DNA of 64,000 nt from NCBI RefSeq assembly GCF_947242115.1, contig NC_074720.1:30816145-30880144 (forward strand), given 5' to 3'. The notes beneath the pieces were generated by a model that searched no databases, was not told the origin of the DNA, and saw nothing but the letters and a program-made list of their open reading frames with translations. Position numbers and translations under genes: made by a program. The DNA is from Biomphalaria glabrata. Its lineage: Eukaryota > Mollusca > Gastropoda > Planorbidae. Below, in pieces: positions 21,130-33,090 of the stretch. The first letter of the stretch is position 1. Each line of letters starts with the position of its first letter.

Positions 21130-22915
21130 ATAAAGGGGCCAGGTTTGTTAAGATTTCATCATCTTCATTTAAATCCAAAGATGGATTCAATGAGTGGTGG
21201 AGGTTATCCCCGAAAATAGAAAAACATGAGACCAGAAGAGCTCACATTCAGTCATCGCTTGCTTGGACGAAACTTGAAGTTCGCCTGAGAGTAGGAAACA
21301 ATATGGACAACAAGGCCCAAGATTTGATTATACAAGAGACGAAAACCTGGAGAGTTAGTAAATTTACTAACAAAGTACGATCCACACTTGAGGGAGCATG
21401 TGCTTCGAAGACCGAATACATACATGTCTCCACAAATACAAAATGAATTTATTACAAAATTGGGGGATCACGCTAAAAAACAAATCATACAGCAAGTAAA
21501 ACAAGCCAAATATTTCTCTATTATTTTTGACAGTACACCTGACATCTTAAAGCTGGATCAAACTTCCAAAATTTTACGGTACGTTGTCATTGATAATGAC
21601 GGGGTGCAGGTTCGTGAGTCTTTTATTGACTTCATCGACACAAAGGACAAGCATGCTGCTGGAATCGCTGAGATGATTCTAGAGAAACTGCGTTCGGATG
21701 GCTTAGACATAATGGACTGCAGGGGTCAAGGCTATGATATTGCTGCGGTCATGAAAGGTCAAAACTACGGTGTCCAAAAACGTATTCTAGAAGTCACAAT
21801 TCATTGCCTGCTCAAACTTTGGAGACATTAACAAGCAGAGATGAAAATTCATCGACTAGATCTGAAGCAGGTGGATTATTGGTTGCTGTTCAGTCTTTTA
21901 ATTTTCTCACCTATCTTGGATTTTGGGCTCCTGTATTAACTGAAATTAATGATGCGCAATTCTACCTTGAAAAACAAGGATTGTCTATTCGAGACTGCTC
22001 ACTCAAACTAAAAACATTAGAGACATTTTTAAGTAGTAATCGAGAGGACATCGCTGAAGCCAGCATTACCTTTGCCGAAAACGTGTGTTCAGATCTGAGA
22101 ATCAGTACAGAACCTCAAAAACGTATTGGCCATAAGAAAAAGATGCCTTGTGAGAAAAGTGACTACTCTGTATTTAAACACAAAGAAGAGCTACGAAGGG
22201 AAATTTATTCTACCTTGGACAGGATTGTTCAAGAAATAATCACCCGATTCGAGCAACTTCATGATGTAGCAGATAGATATGAATTTTTGTCGCCTTCCCA
22301 GCTATTAAATCCTCAGGTCGAAATCAATCTCGATAGTACTCCTAGCGACATTGATAAAAACGAATTTCTGCTGGAGCGAAAGAGGCTTCAACGGTTTGTC
22401 ACAGTTTCATCAGAAGCCTCCGAATTTCCAAAACAAAGACCTGTTGAGCTCTTGAATTTTATAAATAAATATCAGCTAGATGATTCAGTCCCGAATATCG
22501 TCCTAGCTATTAAATCCTCAGGTCAAAATCAATCTCGATAGTACTCCTAGCGACATTGATAAAAACAAATTTCTGCTGGAGAGAAAGAGGCTTAATGGTT
22601 TGTCACAGTTTCATCAGAAGCCTTCGAATTCCCAAAACCTGTTGAGCTCTTGAATTTTATTAATAAATATCTGCTAGATGATTCAGTCCCGAATATCGTC
22701 ATCATGATTCGCATATTTTTGACTATTGCGGTAAGCGTTGCTACATGCGAGAGAAGTTTTTGCAAACTTAAACTGATCATGAATTATTTGCGATCAACAG
22801 CGATTCACTAATTTGGCCATTTTGTCCATTGAACAAGAGCTGGTGGAAAAAAATGGATTTCGATAAAATTATTGATACTTTTGCCAGCAAGAAAGCGCGT
22901 AAAATTAATTTGTAG
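21130..22915 (+). pseudogene. hAT transposase (ZMYM1-like) of the outer element, decayed
   Basis: Two long frames (21388-21831 and 21804-22541) plus fragments give the ZMYM1-like order: an N-terminal zinc-finger-region remnant (FNEWWRLSPKIEKHETRRAH), the catalytic-core start YFSIIFDSTPDILKLDQTSK with RYVVIDNDGVQVRESFIDFI, the CRGQGYD segment, the helical part SFNFLTYLGFWAPVLTEIND, and the dimerisation end IFLTIAVSVATCERSFCKLK. The frame is broken between them, and a 205-bp internal tandem duplication (unit starts 22304 and 22509) repeats the region before the dimerisation domain. Inactive. Confidence 0.8.
22304..22705 (+). repeat. 205-bp tandem duplication inside the hAT transposase
   Basis: attaaatcctcaggtc occurs at 22304 and 22509. 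The following approximately 190 bases match (landmarks ctcgatagtactcctagcg and gttgagctcttgaatttta), with a few substitutions and a small deletion in copy two. Confidence 0.9.
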
Positions 22916-23099
22916 TATGTTTATGATAAAGTGATTTTTTTTTAATTGACAGTATTTGATTTATGAATACATATTATTTTGAACAGGTTTGGCAATGTTA
23001 TTAATCAGTTAGTTTTTTTTTTGTTTTTTTTTGGGGGGGGGGCATCAAGATGAGGTACCGCACCAGGCATCATATACTCTAGCTACGCCACTGTCTCTC

Positions 23100-23470
23100 C
23101 GTGAGAAATACAAGTTCTTAGACATCTTGAAGGATATTATCTTCAATGGGCTGCTGCTTTGTACTTTGTCACAGTTCCTCATTCGAGATCTACTAAATGT
23201 ACAAAAATTGTGACCCACTTTTTATAAATGGATGATTTAAAGCTATATGCAGAAACCGAGCAAAAGCTACACACCTTAATTAAAACGGTAAAACGCTTTA
23301 GTGACGATATCTGTAGTTCTTTTGGCCTTGGATAAGTGTGGTTTCATAAGTATTAACAAGGGCAAGGCAGCCAACACTAACATTGCAATTGAAATGCATC
23401 GAGAAATAGAACTCTGCCTCTCTTTATAAATATCTTGGAATAAACCAGAATGCTAGGATAAACCATACAA
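23100..23470 (+). pseudogene. LINE reverse-transcriptase fragment
   Basis: FLIRDLLN, then YKWMDDLKLYAETEQKLHTL-like sequence, TVKRFSDDICSSFGL and DKCGFISINKGKAA give the order of a non-LTR reverse transcriptase around its catalytic motif (here MDDLKLYA) and the following FGLDKC segment. The frame is broken and the fragment starts right at the right edge of the outer hAT. Confidence 0.75.
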
Positions 23471-25459
23471 ATAAAAAGAGGACTTTCTTAGTAAATACAA
23501 GGAGTAAATAAAATCATCAACATTAAACTGTCTGACAGTAACCCTATCTTTCCAATAAATAGCTGGGCCGTCCTATTGCTCCTATACCTATCATGTTTTC
23601 GAGAGGATTAAGTTATTCTTGACCATTTCTTCAAATTGTTTTGGAATTTTTTTTTTTATTTTTTTTTTTGTGAGACACGCATTTGTTCACAGCATTATAA
23701 TTGAACATGGCCTCTTGTATTCACCTACTTTGCCAGCTTATTTTGTCAACTTATTGTGTCTATTTATTTGGTCTCCTTATTTTGCAAACAATATAGCCGC
23801 CGTAGTATCAAATGTCTCTCCCGATCTTCTACCTTTCATTTTCTTTTATTTTTCTTTTCCATTCACTCGCCTTCACACGTCCTCATCATATCTTTTTACT
23901 CCTCTGTTATCACGTGGTTACCGTACTGTAGTACTTTCAAAACGTAAACAGAATCTTACAAGTATAAACAAAGATTAGACAACTGTGATTAACTTTGTTT
24001 TGGAAAATCTTCACTAGACAAAGCAACATTTTACTCTCATCAGAATAAAGCTTTGTATTAGGCTCTATGAAAGAGCCACTCTGTACATTCTTCTACAATT
24101 TACTAACGAAACAGCTGGACGAACTCGCTTTTTAACAAATCGTAACATATGGTTGTAGCCGGCGGTGAAATATAAAAATGAATGCATCAATGAAGTAAAC
24201 AAAATGTATTCTTGCCTCAACGTGCATTTATTAGAGATCTTTCAAAGTGGATGAAGATGTATGAATTATAAAACTAAAAAATACAAAGCCTTACAGCATT
24301 TTACATTTGAATGACAAGAAATTCCTAATAGGCTTCTCCAACGGAGGAAATAATTGTTCCATTATCTGATTAGGTAGAGCTCGGTTTTTGTTTTTAGATT
24401 TTGTTGTGCTTGGCCTCAAAACAAGTTCCTGTGATAGCTATTTTAGGAAAATGCTTTTAGCAAATTGTGTGTGCGTGTTTGCGGGGAGATAATGCCTACA
24501 AGAACGTGAATTGATATTTCTTTGTTTCAAAAGAAAAAACATTTGAGATATTATTCTCTGAATAAAGTCCACATTTTCCTCTTTGTTTCTACTATCACAA
24601 TGAATGTCACTGTCCTTGTGTCACTATGGACCCCATTAATAAAGTAAATCTACGAGAATTCAAGCCACAGACTTTAAAAAAACTTTTGAGGTTCAACCCT
24701 ATTCCAAATATAACATTTCACTCATTGATTTGTGTTTTCTATTAGTCGCTACACTCTTTCAAATGCATTCATAACGCTTATTGACTTTGTTATTAAATAC
24801 TGTTGCATCTGTAAGAAATGTAACTCAACAAAGGGGCAAGTCTTGATGGCGGAGGTCTATTTATTATAAGAACTGTGAATGATTAGACACAACACACATT
24901 AAGTTCTCTGGTGACTCGTGCCGCTTCTATTGCCGTTACCACATAGCCACAGATCCTTGTCGCTCTGAGGTTGTTCCAGAAACAGTCCCAATACACGTGG
25001 AATGTCTTCTTGGAGCGCAGGAACAACCTTCCGCTGTTTCAACCACTTTCTTGTACTGACAACTCCATAGAACTCCTCCACTAGTTCTCACCTGGCTGTC
25101 ATGTCAGCTGACGATTATTCCCTTCATTTTACTGCAGGCATATCAAACCAAGCTCTAGACCAGGACGTTCAGTTGTTGGGCAGAATGTAACTCTGTGTCT
25201 CTTAATTAACACCAGTTCTAAACGGTATGATTTGTTGCACACCATAGACAACGGCGCAAGTTTACATGAAATAGCGCTAAACAAAAACAATGAGTAAAAC
25301 TATTTCTAATGGCACAGATTTATTATTGTTGTTCTAGATTTAGTACACATTGAATGACAGGACTGATCCAAACTGACGGATACACTTCGTATAAGCTTTT
25401 TGTTTTTTTAAAGTATTTTTAAAACGTTTTTCTTGTTTTCATCCCCAGCTCTTCTCTGC
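23471..25459. other. Intergenic DNA, no recognised gene
   Basis: AT-rich; contains T homopolymers at 23649-23669. A 60-codon minus frame at 24899-25081 has unusually even codon composition, but no domain or splice context was found. No RNA motif seen. Confidence 0.5.
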
Positions 25460-25637
25460 CACACCCTAAAGCCACAGCCTTAAGTCACACCCTAAGGCCA
25501 CACCCTAAAGCCACAACCTAAAGCCAAACCATAAAGCCACACCCTAAAGCCACACCCCAAAGCCACAGCCTAAAGCCAAACCCTAAAGCCACACCATAAA
25601 GCCACACCATAAAGCCACACCCTAAAGCCACAGCCAT
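25460..25637. repeat. 13-bp minisatellite (cacaccctaaagc), about 14 copies
   Basis: Imperfect copies of cacaccctaaagc run for 178 bp. Each contains the telomere-like string ccctaaa, but spaced by cacag/cacac, so it is not a telomeric (TTAGGG)n tract. Confidence 0.95.
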
Positions 25638-26439
25638 TGAGTTATATATTGTACTCTTCATTACTCAATACCATACTACAATCTAATCAGTTACTGCAGA
25701 TTTTCATTATTGAGAAGATATATTAAGATTGAAATACCGGACAGTCTATATATCTTTGGGTCAAGGTCACGAGAACAACTGGTTGAGAACCGCGACTCAA
25801 AGTAAACTTTCTTTTGGGAAAATGACCCGACCTTGACCTGCATGAGCAAAGGGGAAATCAATGGCATACACTTCATCTCAGGGATCCATGTCGATGACTA
25901 ATGTCTGGGTGATGGGGTATCTAGGAGTCAAGAGGGTGACTCAAAACACTTGTGGGACTTCAGTTGGGGGACTGCCGAGTGTAATTGAAAGTTAACTTCC
26001 TAGGGCAGCATCGATCCAGCAGACGCTGAACATGGGCCAAGATATATTCCTTTAATATCGGAACTAAAGCTAGCTTTAGTTTAAAGAAGGAAACCGAGAT
26101 ACTTATAACCTGGGTTGATTTTTTTTTAATTACCTAAAAAAAACAAAAAAAAAAACCTTCTTTTTGAAATCACATCGTTGGCTTTAAGTCACTTTCATCT
26201 GGGTTTTTTCTTTCACTTTGAGCTTGTTTTATTTTTTATTAGTCATTTGACATGGAAAATAAAATTATGTAATTAAATATATATATATATTGTTTATTAT
26301 GGCCGAACAGACCCTGCTTTTCTTTTTTTTTCTAATTTTAATAAATGGGCCTCATTTTAACGATCAGCTTAACATACATTTGTAGTCTGTGAGTTAGTGT
26401 ATAGATTACAATGAAATTGTAAGACCCGCTTTCTTTGTC
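25638..26439. other. AT-rich intergenic DNA, nothing recognised
   Basis: Short homopolymers and a (TA)n run at 26276-26290; no gene or element recognised. Confidence 0.55.
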
Positions 26440-26494
26440 CTTTCTCGTCTCACTCTCTCTCGTCTCTCTCTCTCTCTCTCGTCTCTCTCTCTCG

Positions 26495-26527
<33 letters not shown>

Positions 26528-26966
26528 TCGTCTCTCTCGTCTCTCTCTCTGGTCTCTCTCTCTCTGGTCTCTCTCTCTGGTCTCTCTCTCGTCTTTCTCT
26601 CTCGTCTCTCTCTCTGGTCTCTCTCTCTCGTCTCTCTCTCTGGTCTCTCTCTCTCGTCTCTCTCTCTCCTCTCTCTGGTCTCTCTCTCTCGTCTCTCTCT
26701 CTCCTCTCTCAGGTCTCTCTCTCTCGTCTCTCTCTCTCCTCTCTCTCGTGTCTCTCTCTCGTCTATCTCGTCTCTCTCTCTCGTCTCTCTCTCTCGTCTC
26801 TCTCTCTGGTCTCTCTCTCTCCTCTCTCTGGTCTCTCTCTCTGGTCTCTCTCGTCTCTCTCTCTCGTCTCTCTCTCTGGTCTCTCTCTCTCGTCTCTCTC
26901 CTCTCTCTGGTCTCTCTCTCTCTCGTCTCTCTCTCTCCTCTCTCTCGTCTATCTCGTCGAGAGAGA
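26440..26966. repeat. CT-rich satellite (tctctctctggtctctctctcgt type), about 530 bp
   Basis: Nearly pure pyrimidine plus strand, punctuated by cg or gg every 10-16 bases, ending in a short inverted patch cgtcgagagagagag. The Ser/Leu repeat frames across it are artefacts. Confidence 0.95.
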
Positions 26967-27011
26967 GAGTTTAAGACATTTCTTGATTAATATTTAAGAT
27001 TTGTAACACAA

Positions 27012-27490
27012 TGGGCGTGGCTTAGAGACATACTTCAAGGACAAATGTGGCAACAGAGAGGACTCAGCATATCCACAAAACTGAAAGTCTACAGTGCTGT
27101 AGTTCTCCCGTCACTCTTATATGAATCAGAGTCCTGGACACACCAAAAAGTTAAACTCATTTCACATACGCTGTCTAAGGAGTATCCATAAGGTGCGTTG
27201 GTCCAACCACATACCAGACACAGAAATCTTAAAGCTGTCCAACATGAACAGTATCAATGCGACAGTAAAAAGTTCCCAACTTCGATGGCGGGACATGTAG
27301 TCCGCACGCCAGACAATTGCCTTCCCAAACGACTTCGGTATGGGGAGTTGTGTGCAGGAAAGTGCTCCCAGGAAGGTCAATACAAGCACTAGCTCTCGAT
27401 CGCTCCTCGTGGCATGAAGCTGTGAGTCTCGGAGTCTCAAGATTTGAAGCAAGAAGTGTCGCCAGGGTGAAATAGCGCCGAACCAACAAA
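27012..27490 (+). pseudogene. LINE fragment: C-terminal part of reverse transcriptase polyprotein
   Basis: The plus strand reads QQRGLSISTKLKVYSAVVLP, SLLYESESWT, a HQKVKLISH-like part, AGHVVRTPDNCLPKRLRYGE and LCAGKCSQEGQ. This is the LLYxxExWT...HVxRMPDxRLPK...GELxxGKRSxGGQ tail characteristic of many animal LINEs. The frame is shifted at least twice; inactive. Confidence 0.8.
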
Positions 27491-30400
27491 AAGCTGACAG
27501 AAGAAGCAGGTCTATCTGCCACTGATCAAACCCACCCATGGAAAATTATGGTTGATAGTCCCGAACCTTAACGGGCACCAACCTAATTTTTTTTTCTCCT
27601 GAAGACCGCAAGATGGACTTTAAAATAAGAGTACATAGACGAATTGTGTCTGACGAGCTTTATCCGTTCGAATCACGTGTTAAATAGACGCCTTAAACCC
27701 CATTCACCTCTCAGAATGAAGAAATTTATAATCAAATACATTTTCATATATTTTTTAAGTAAATTTTTAAAAAGATATTAAACTTCCTTGAGTGTTCATA
27801 TGAACTTCTAAACATATTGGGCTGAAATTGTTTTATTTAGTATATTACAGGCTGACAGATAGGCTTAAATATAAAAAAAAAAACAATACGTTAAAATATA
27901 GCACACCAAATTTCGGCCTTGAAAACTAAACAGCTGACGAGGTGTCGAAAGCTTAGACTAATAATTTTCCCGCCTTCCGGTTTGGCCATGATTAAAATCA
28001 GTCGCGCGTTAACAGTCGGTTCCTAAATTCTGATTGATGTAAATCCACACAATTTCTCTTTCCCTCCTCTGCCTGGCCAGGGAGACCCGAGAGAACAGTG
28101 GGGGTGATGAAATTATTTTTGACAAACCGCCGATCCAGTTGACACATTAGGCACCGAGCAAGCAGACGGAGACCGCTGGACCCAGCAGACGAGACTCTGG
28201 TCTCATTATAGTATGGATGTTGATAGAAATTGATTGTTTTGGTTAGAAGATTGGTATGAAATTGTTTTTGGAGACCAACCTCGGATATTAAAACTTTACT
28301 TTTTATTTACTTTGATTAAAACCATCATTTAATTTTTTTTTTAAACAAATCATGTAGAACAGTGGAGTCACTAGGGTTGGTATTGCCCGGTGCGGTTAGC
28401 TGATGGTGTCACTTTTCACCCCAATCAAAATTTTTTCAAAATATTTCTGTTATTAATTAAAGCTATCTTTATTATTAAAAATGAAAAAGTTTGATCGGTA
28501 CCTAGTACAATGACTTTTAAGTGTATTTTATATAGGCCTACATTACTAAGACAATAAACATCAAATGAAAGTGAAGAAACTCGTATAGTTCGTTTCAAAA
28601 AATAGTCTGCACCACTTAATTCAACTACAAAAAATTATATCTAACAAACTACAACGACAGTTACATTTTGAACTGCTCTCTGCATTCCTGACTTCGGGCT
28701 ACCCTAAGTAGGATAACCCATTTTAAGAGTCTATAGCGGAACATGTCTCTTCGCCTTCCAACAAAACTCTTGTCCATAAAGCAGTGGTTCTCATCCCCCT
28801 TATAGCACCAATGTGCAAAAGATAAGCGCCCCAATCAAATCTAAGTCTGTTTAGAGCTGCAATTAGAGCAAAGCAGGATAACCCTAATCACAACGGTGCA
28901 GGGCAGAATGAACATGTTGATAGGGCGATGTCATCCTTAAATTTCAGAATCTGCACAGGTCTTAATCTTTGCATATAGTTCATTTGGGAAGTATATATTC
29001 TTAAAAACATAAATAATATCACAGCATAGACAACAAAAAGTAATAAAACTTTTTGAATGGTTTAACAATATCTCTAACTACAGTTTCTTGGAATTTCTAC
29101 AGCACATGTGACACCAACTTAGTTGTAAGAGCTGTCAAACCATGCCATAGTTGATAGTTGAGCGCCAACGCTTTTCTCTTTCAAGTCAACCCGCGAGAAA
29201 TATGGACGCAATATCTGTGTATCAACTATTTCGATAACTTTTCCCCACACTCTTTACATAATCACGTTCAATATTTGACACTTATATATATAAGATTAAA
29301 TATAGGCCTATATATATATTATTTTTTTTTTAGAATAGTAGACATTGCGATATAGACACTTTGGAAAATGAGTTTTTGAAGCTCAGAATACAGAAAAAAA
29401 AAAAAAAAGATTGTCGCCGGATTTCCAAACCGAGAGAGAAAACAAAAGCAGATCTTGTCCGTAGCACGTCGCACTTGTTATGATTGACCTAAATGACATT
29501 TTAGATATAAGTTACGCTGTTGGTGTCATCAAGATTATCTATTTCTTCCGTAACAGTTCCAAGCGAGAGCGTTGATGCTGGATTTACCTCTTTTGTGTGA
29601 GACACGATGGACAGAGAAACACGAATTCTTTCGCGCTTTAAGTCACAACTTTTAGAAGATCTTTGACTGTTTGGCGTATCTTAAAATAAAGGTTGTAAGT
29701 GAAACCAGACAAACTGCATATATGTAATCAAGGCCTGCTTCTCACGTGTTTCTGATTTGTCTTTTAATTGTCGTCGATTATTCATCCGTTCTTGAACCAG
29801 TTTACGGAAGTTGCACTCTGTCTACAACAGCACATCAGCAGTCACATTAATGACATATTCAGAAACTAACTTGACCAGGCTGAGGAACACTTCAGGGATG
29901 ACATCCTGAGTATGGCGACACTGCTGGCTGATAAACTTGAATTTCCAGTCGACAGACACACCGGACAAAAACCACAGGTTTGGATTTTGGGATTATTACA
30001 TAACACAGCTGTACATTCCGTATCCTGATTCGTTAGTTTCCTCATTAATGTCTGGCTTTTCAACCAATAATTATGCTCAGTTCAACTTGTTTTGTCTACA
30101 TCCTAAAACAATGCAAGAGATGCAACGTACAGAAGAATATCAGAACTGCCAGATAAGCGTTCATTGCCGGATTGTCCATCGCGACGAGAAGCAATTCAGT
30201 AGCCTAGCAAAGTTATTGACAGTTTTGGCAGTGTTTGCATTTTTTGTTTGATCGACCTTTGGGATGCACGGGCCGCCCGGATAAACTTACCAACGTTTAC
30301 AGTAAATAGTTTGTTCACATGTTAGTTTTTTATTTCATGAAACAAGTATTTACAGTGAACTTAATATCACATAGGTATGTGGGACGTGGGGAAAACAGTT

Positions 30401-31284
30401 CTTTTCTTTAATATTCTTAGTGATAAAAAAGCTGAAGCTACGACTTTGAGTCATAGATGGCAACTTGCACCCCCCTGCAAAACAAAAACCTGCGGGCGTC
30501 CATGCCCCTGTGCACATCTCATAAACCCCCAACACTATAGATGTTATTTATTTGACCTGCGCATTTACTGTCATTTAGCTTAATATTTACATAGTGATTT
30601 AGATATCGGAATTTAAATATGAGTTTGTATTAGTATACATAAATTTAAAAACATTTAGAGAATAATATTATATATAATATATAATGTATGATAACCAGAC
30701 GTCCAGCAAAAAGAAAAAATCATAATACCATATATAGGCCTATATATATTAATTTAACAAAAAAGAATTAAAGAGTAGTGGGAAAAAAAACCTTGTAAGG
30801 AAAATCATAGTAGTATGACGTCAATTACAATTAAAGAAGAGGTAAAGAATCAAAAAGTGACAATGTGCGTCTTTAGCTTTAATAAAAATAAAATTAATGT
30901 AAAGGATAAGGAGTTCAAGTATTAGACTAATAAAAATATATGCTTTATATAGGCTTTGTTCCGACATTTTTACCCTGTTCCGCAATTGTGACTTCTTAAA
31001 AAATCCTGTTCCGTAATTGTGACTACCCATATCTCAGTCGAATTGAATGTAAAATTTAAATATCTGTTGAAAAACTAAACAAAGCGCCTATTTTTATCGG
31101 AAAATGGATGGGCAATGCCTAGATACTTTTAGTTTTTCCATAGGTCTAACCATTACGGAGCAAAAAATTGAAAACTAAAAGTAGCTGCAAACTGTTCCGC
31201 AATAGTGACTCTACTCTATATCTGTAGACCTATGCCAGTGACTATTAAAGTAAATTAAGTATTTGAACTTCTTGTTTTGGTATA
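27491..31284. other. AT-rich intergenic DNA with isolated transposon ends
   Basis: Holds a hAT-like terminus cagtggagtcactaggg at 28360 and another cagtggttctc at about 28784, both without a visible partner. A tgcaccccc/ctgcgggcgtcc patch near 30465-30510 looks like a TE end. The phrase tgttccg(c/t)aattgtgac is repeated at about 30979 and 31006, with a variant at 31194. No host gene recognised. Confidence 0.5.
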
Positions 31285-31555
31285 AATTCGCCTTATTATT
31301 ACATTTTTATTAAATGAAAGCTGACAATGCCGTTTTTTTTAAATCGCGAATCCGACACCCCGAAATGACAATTTAGTCTGTTTTTATGGAGATTTGCATC
31401 AGTTTTCAGAAGATTTTAATAATTTCAGGACATTTTCATGACAATTTCACGAGAATTCCAGGAACCATTTTATAATAATTTAAATAATAAGTTAAAATGT
31501 TTTAATATTTACACCTAGAATTCGCGCGGGGCCTATGAAAGTGCGGGGCCCACTG
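31285..31555 (-). mobile_element. Truncated second copy of the 19659-20066 hAT MITE family
   Basis: Right end gcgcggggcctatgaaagtg then cggggcccactg is the inverse of the left end of the 19659 element. The internal phrases atgaaagctgacaatgcc and acaccccgaaatgacaattt also match. The opposite terminus is missing. Confidence 0.7.
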
Positions 31556-31899
31556 ATCTTGACTATAGATAAGAATAGCATGACTTTTCCAATAGAAAAG
31601 GTAAAGTATACTATTGCCAGTTACGTTAAATTGATTAAAATCAATTTAACGATTCTTTTAAAAAAAAAATAGTTGTATTTTTTCATATAAAAAATTATTT
31701 TGAAGACTATTTCTCTCTGCGGCATTTTAAAACTCAAGAGAGAATCTTTTTCCTTTGCAAGACAATCTACAGAATTAGATTCTTTTCAAGTTTTGTTTAT
31801 GACTTTCAATTAATTATTTTTAGCAGCAAGTTTTGTTCAAGAAAACGAAACTTGCCTGGCTACAAAAACATGTCCAAGTAGCATTTATAAACTTTTTTC

Positions 31900-33090
31900 T
31901 ATACAAGAAATGGAGCTCTAATAGGGTATATTACTATATAGATCAAGACTCAAGATCTACATCTAATTATTCTAATATTTTATCTAGTAGAATCTGTATG
32001 TAATTATGTAATACTCATTATTAGCTCTAGATATAAAATATAATTAGTATAGATTTAGTACTGCATGTTAATGATGTTTATTATCAAAATTTAGGGTGGG
32101 TATAGAGTTACTAAGAGTATAGTCAGTATAGACAGTATAAGTATAGATAGTCTAAGATAGTATAGTCAGTATACTGAGTATAGTAGTAAGTCAGTATTTC
32201 AGTATAGACTAGACTGTCACTAGACTCTCTAGTATAGTCAAAGATCTACTCATCTAGACTAGATGTAGTACTTACTAGTAGATGTAGTCTACATAATAAG
32301 AATCTAGAATCTAGATCTACCTAGTCCTAGAATCTAAATAAAAATCTGTATGAGACAGTGAATGATCTACTCACTACTGTTCTACTCTACTGTGACTAGT
32401 GTGAGTACCGTGGCTGGCGTGACTGTGAGTCCTGTGTAGACTGTATGAACTAGATCTACATCTAGATCTATAATCTATCTTTACTACTTATGAAGTGTAT
32501 GATTATGATTGCATCATTGTTATGATGGTATAGACTTTAGTACATAATTATAGTACTATTACTTTGTAAATCTTCAAATTCCTGATAAAGGATAATGACA
32601 ATGAATTGAATAATTATTATAATAATTATTAATATAGATCTAGTAACATTCTAGTTATTCTAGTATCATTTAGACTCAGTATAGACAGTATAGACTAGAT
32701 CTAGGCATTGCCATGCATTGGATCATAGGGTATTAGAGTATTAGTGAATAACTAGTCACTAATGTGTGTCTGGTCACATAAAGTTCATTTATAAACTATT
32801 ACCTGCATGGCAGTGCGCAGAGCATGTCAGCCCTGTCACTAGTGTCACTCTAGTTTGTGCTGGTTAGCTTTCTTTTAACTTTCTGAGTAACCCTAACTTC
32901 TCCGAAGCCTTTCTCTCAATGTCTAGATGATAACATCCTACCCATTTTCTCTCAGGTCAATGTAGCTAGCTAGTCATGTATTACATTGATACTCATTGAT
33001 TATTGATAGTGACTAGAACTATATCTTGGCTCGTCTTGAGTCTAATACTCATATGTAGATCTAGAAAATGTCTTATTTTAATCTAGAAAA
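31900..33090. repeat. Low-complexity DNA rich in tag/tcta/gatc words, upstream of RFWD3
   Basis: Dense degenerate words such as tctagatc, gtatagtc, cagtatag and ctagac on both strands, without a fixed period. The same style recurs at 61500-61640, 62200-62720, 63260-63310 and 63930-64000 near the CPSF3 5' end. No gene recognised inside. Confidence 0.75.

Larger units (their letters stand above)
17375..23093 (+). mobile_element. hAT DNA transposon (ZMYM1-like), host of nested insertions
   Basis: Left end cagtggcgtagcta (17375-17388) is an exact inverted match to tagctacgccactg (23080-23093). The flanking 8-mers are tcgcgccg and tctctccg, six of eight identical, consistent with an aged target duplication. 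The element spans 5.7 kb because a LINE fragment and a second hAT sit inside it. Its own transposase remnant is on the plus strand at about 21130-22915. Confidence 0.8.

Noticed and set aside
24899-25081. 60-codon minus frame as an exon
   Set aside because: Composition looks coding-like, but no flanking exon, domain or convincing splice pair was found.
25460-25637. Interstitial telomere
   Set aside because: ccctaaa is present, but in a 13-bp unit rather than (TTAGGG)n. The short aaccctaaccctaac patch at 10564-10580 is likewise too short.
26435-26990. Ser/Leu-repeat proteins
   Set aside because: These are translations of the CT-rich satellite with no other coding signal.
29937-30251. 104-codon frame as a host gene
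   Set aside because: No domain, no splice context and no resemblance to a known family; frames this long occur by chance in 64 kb.
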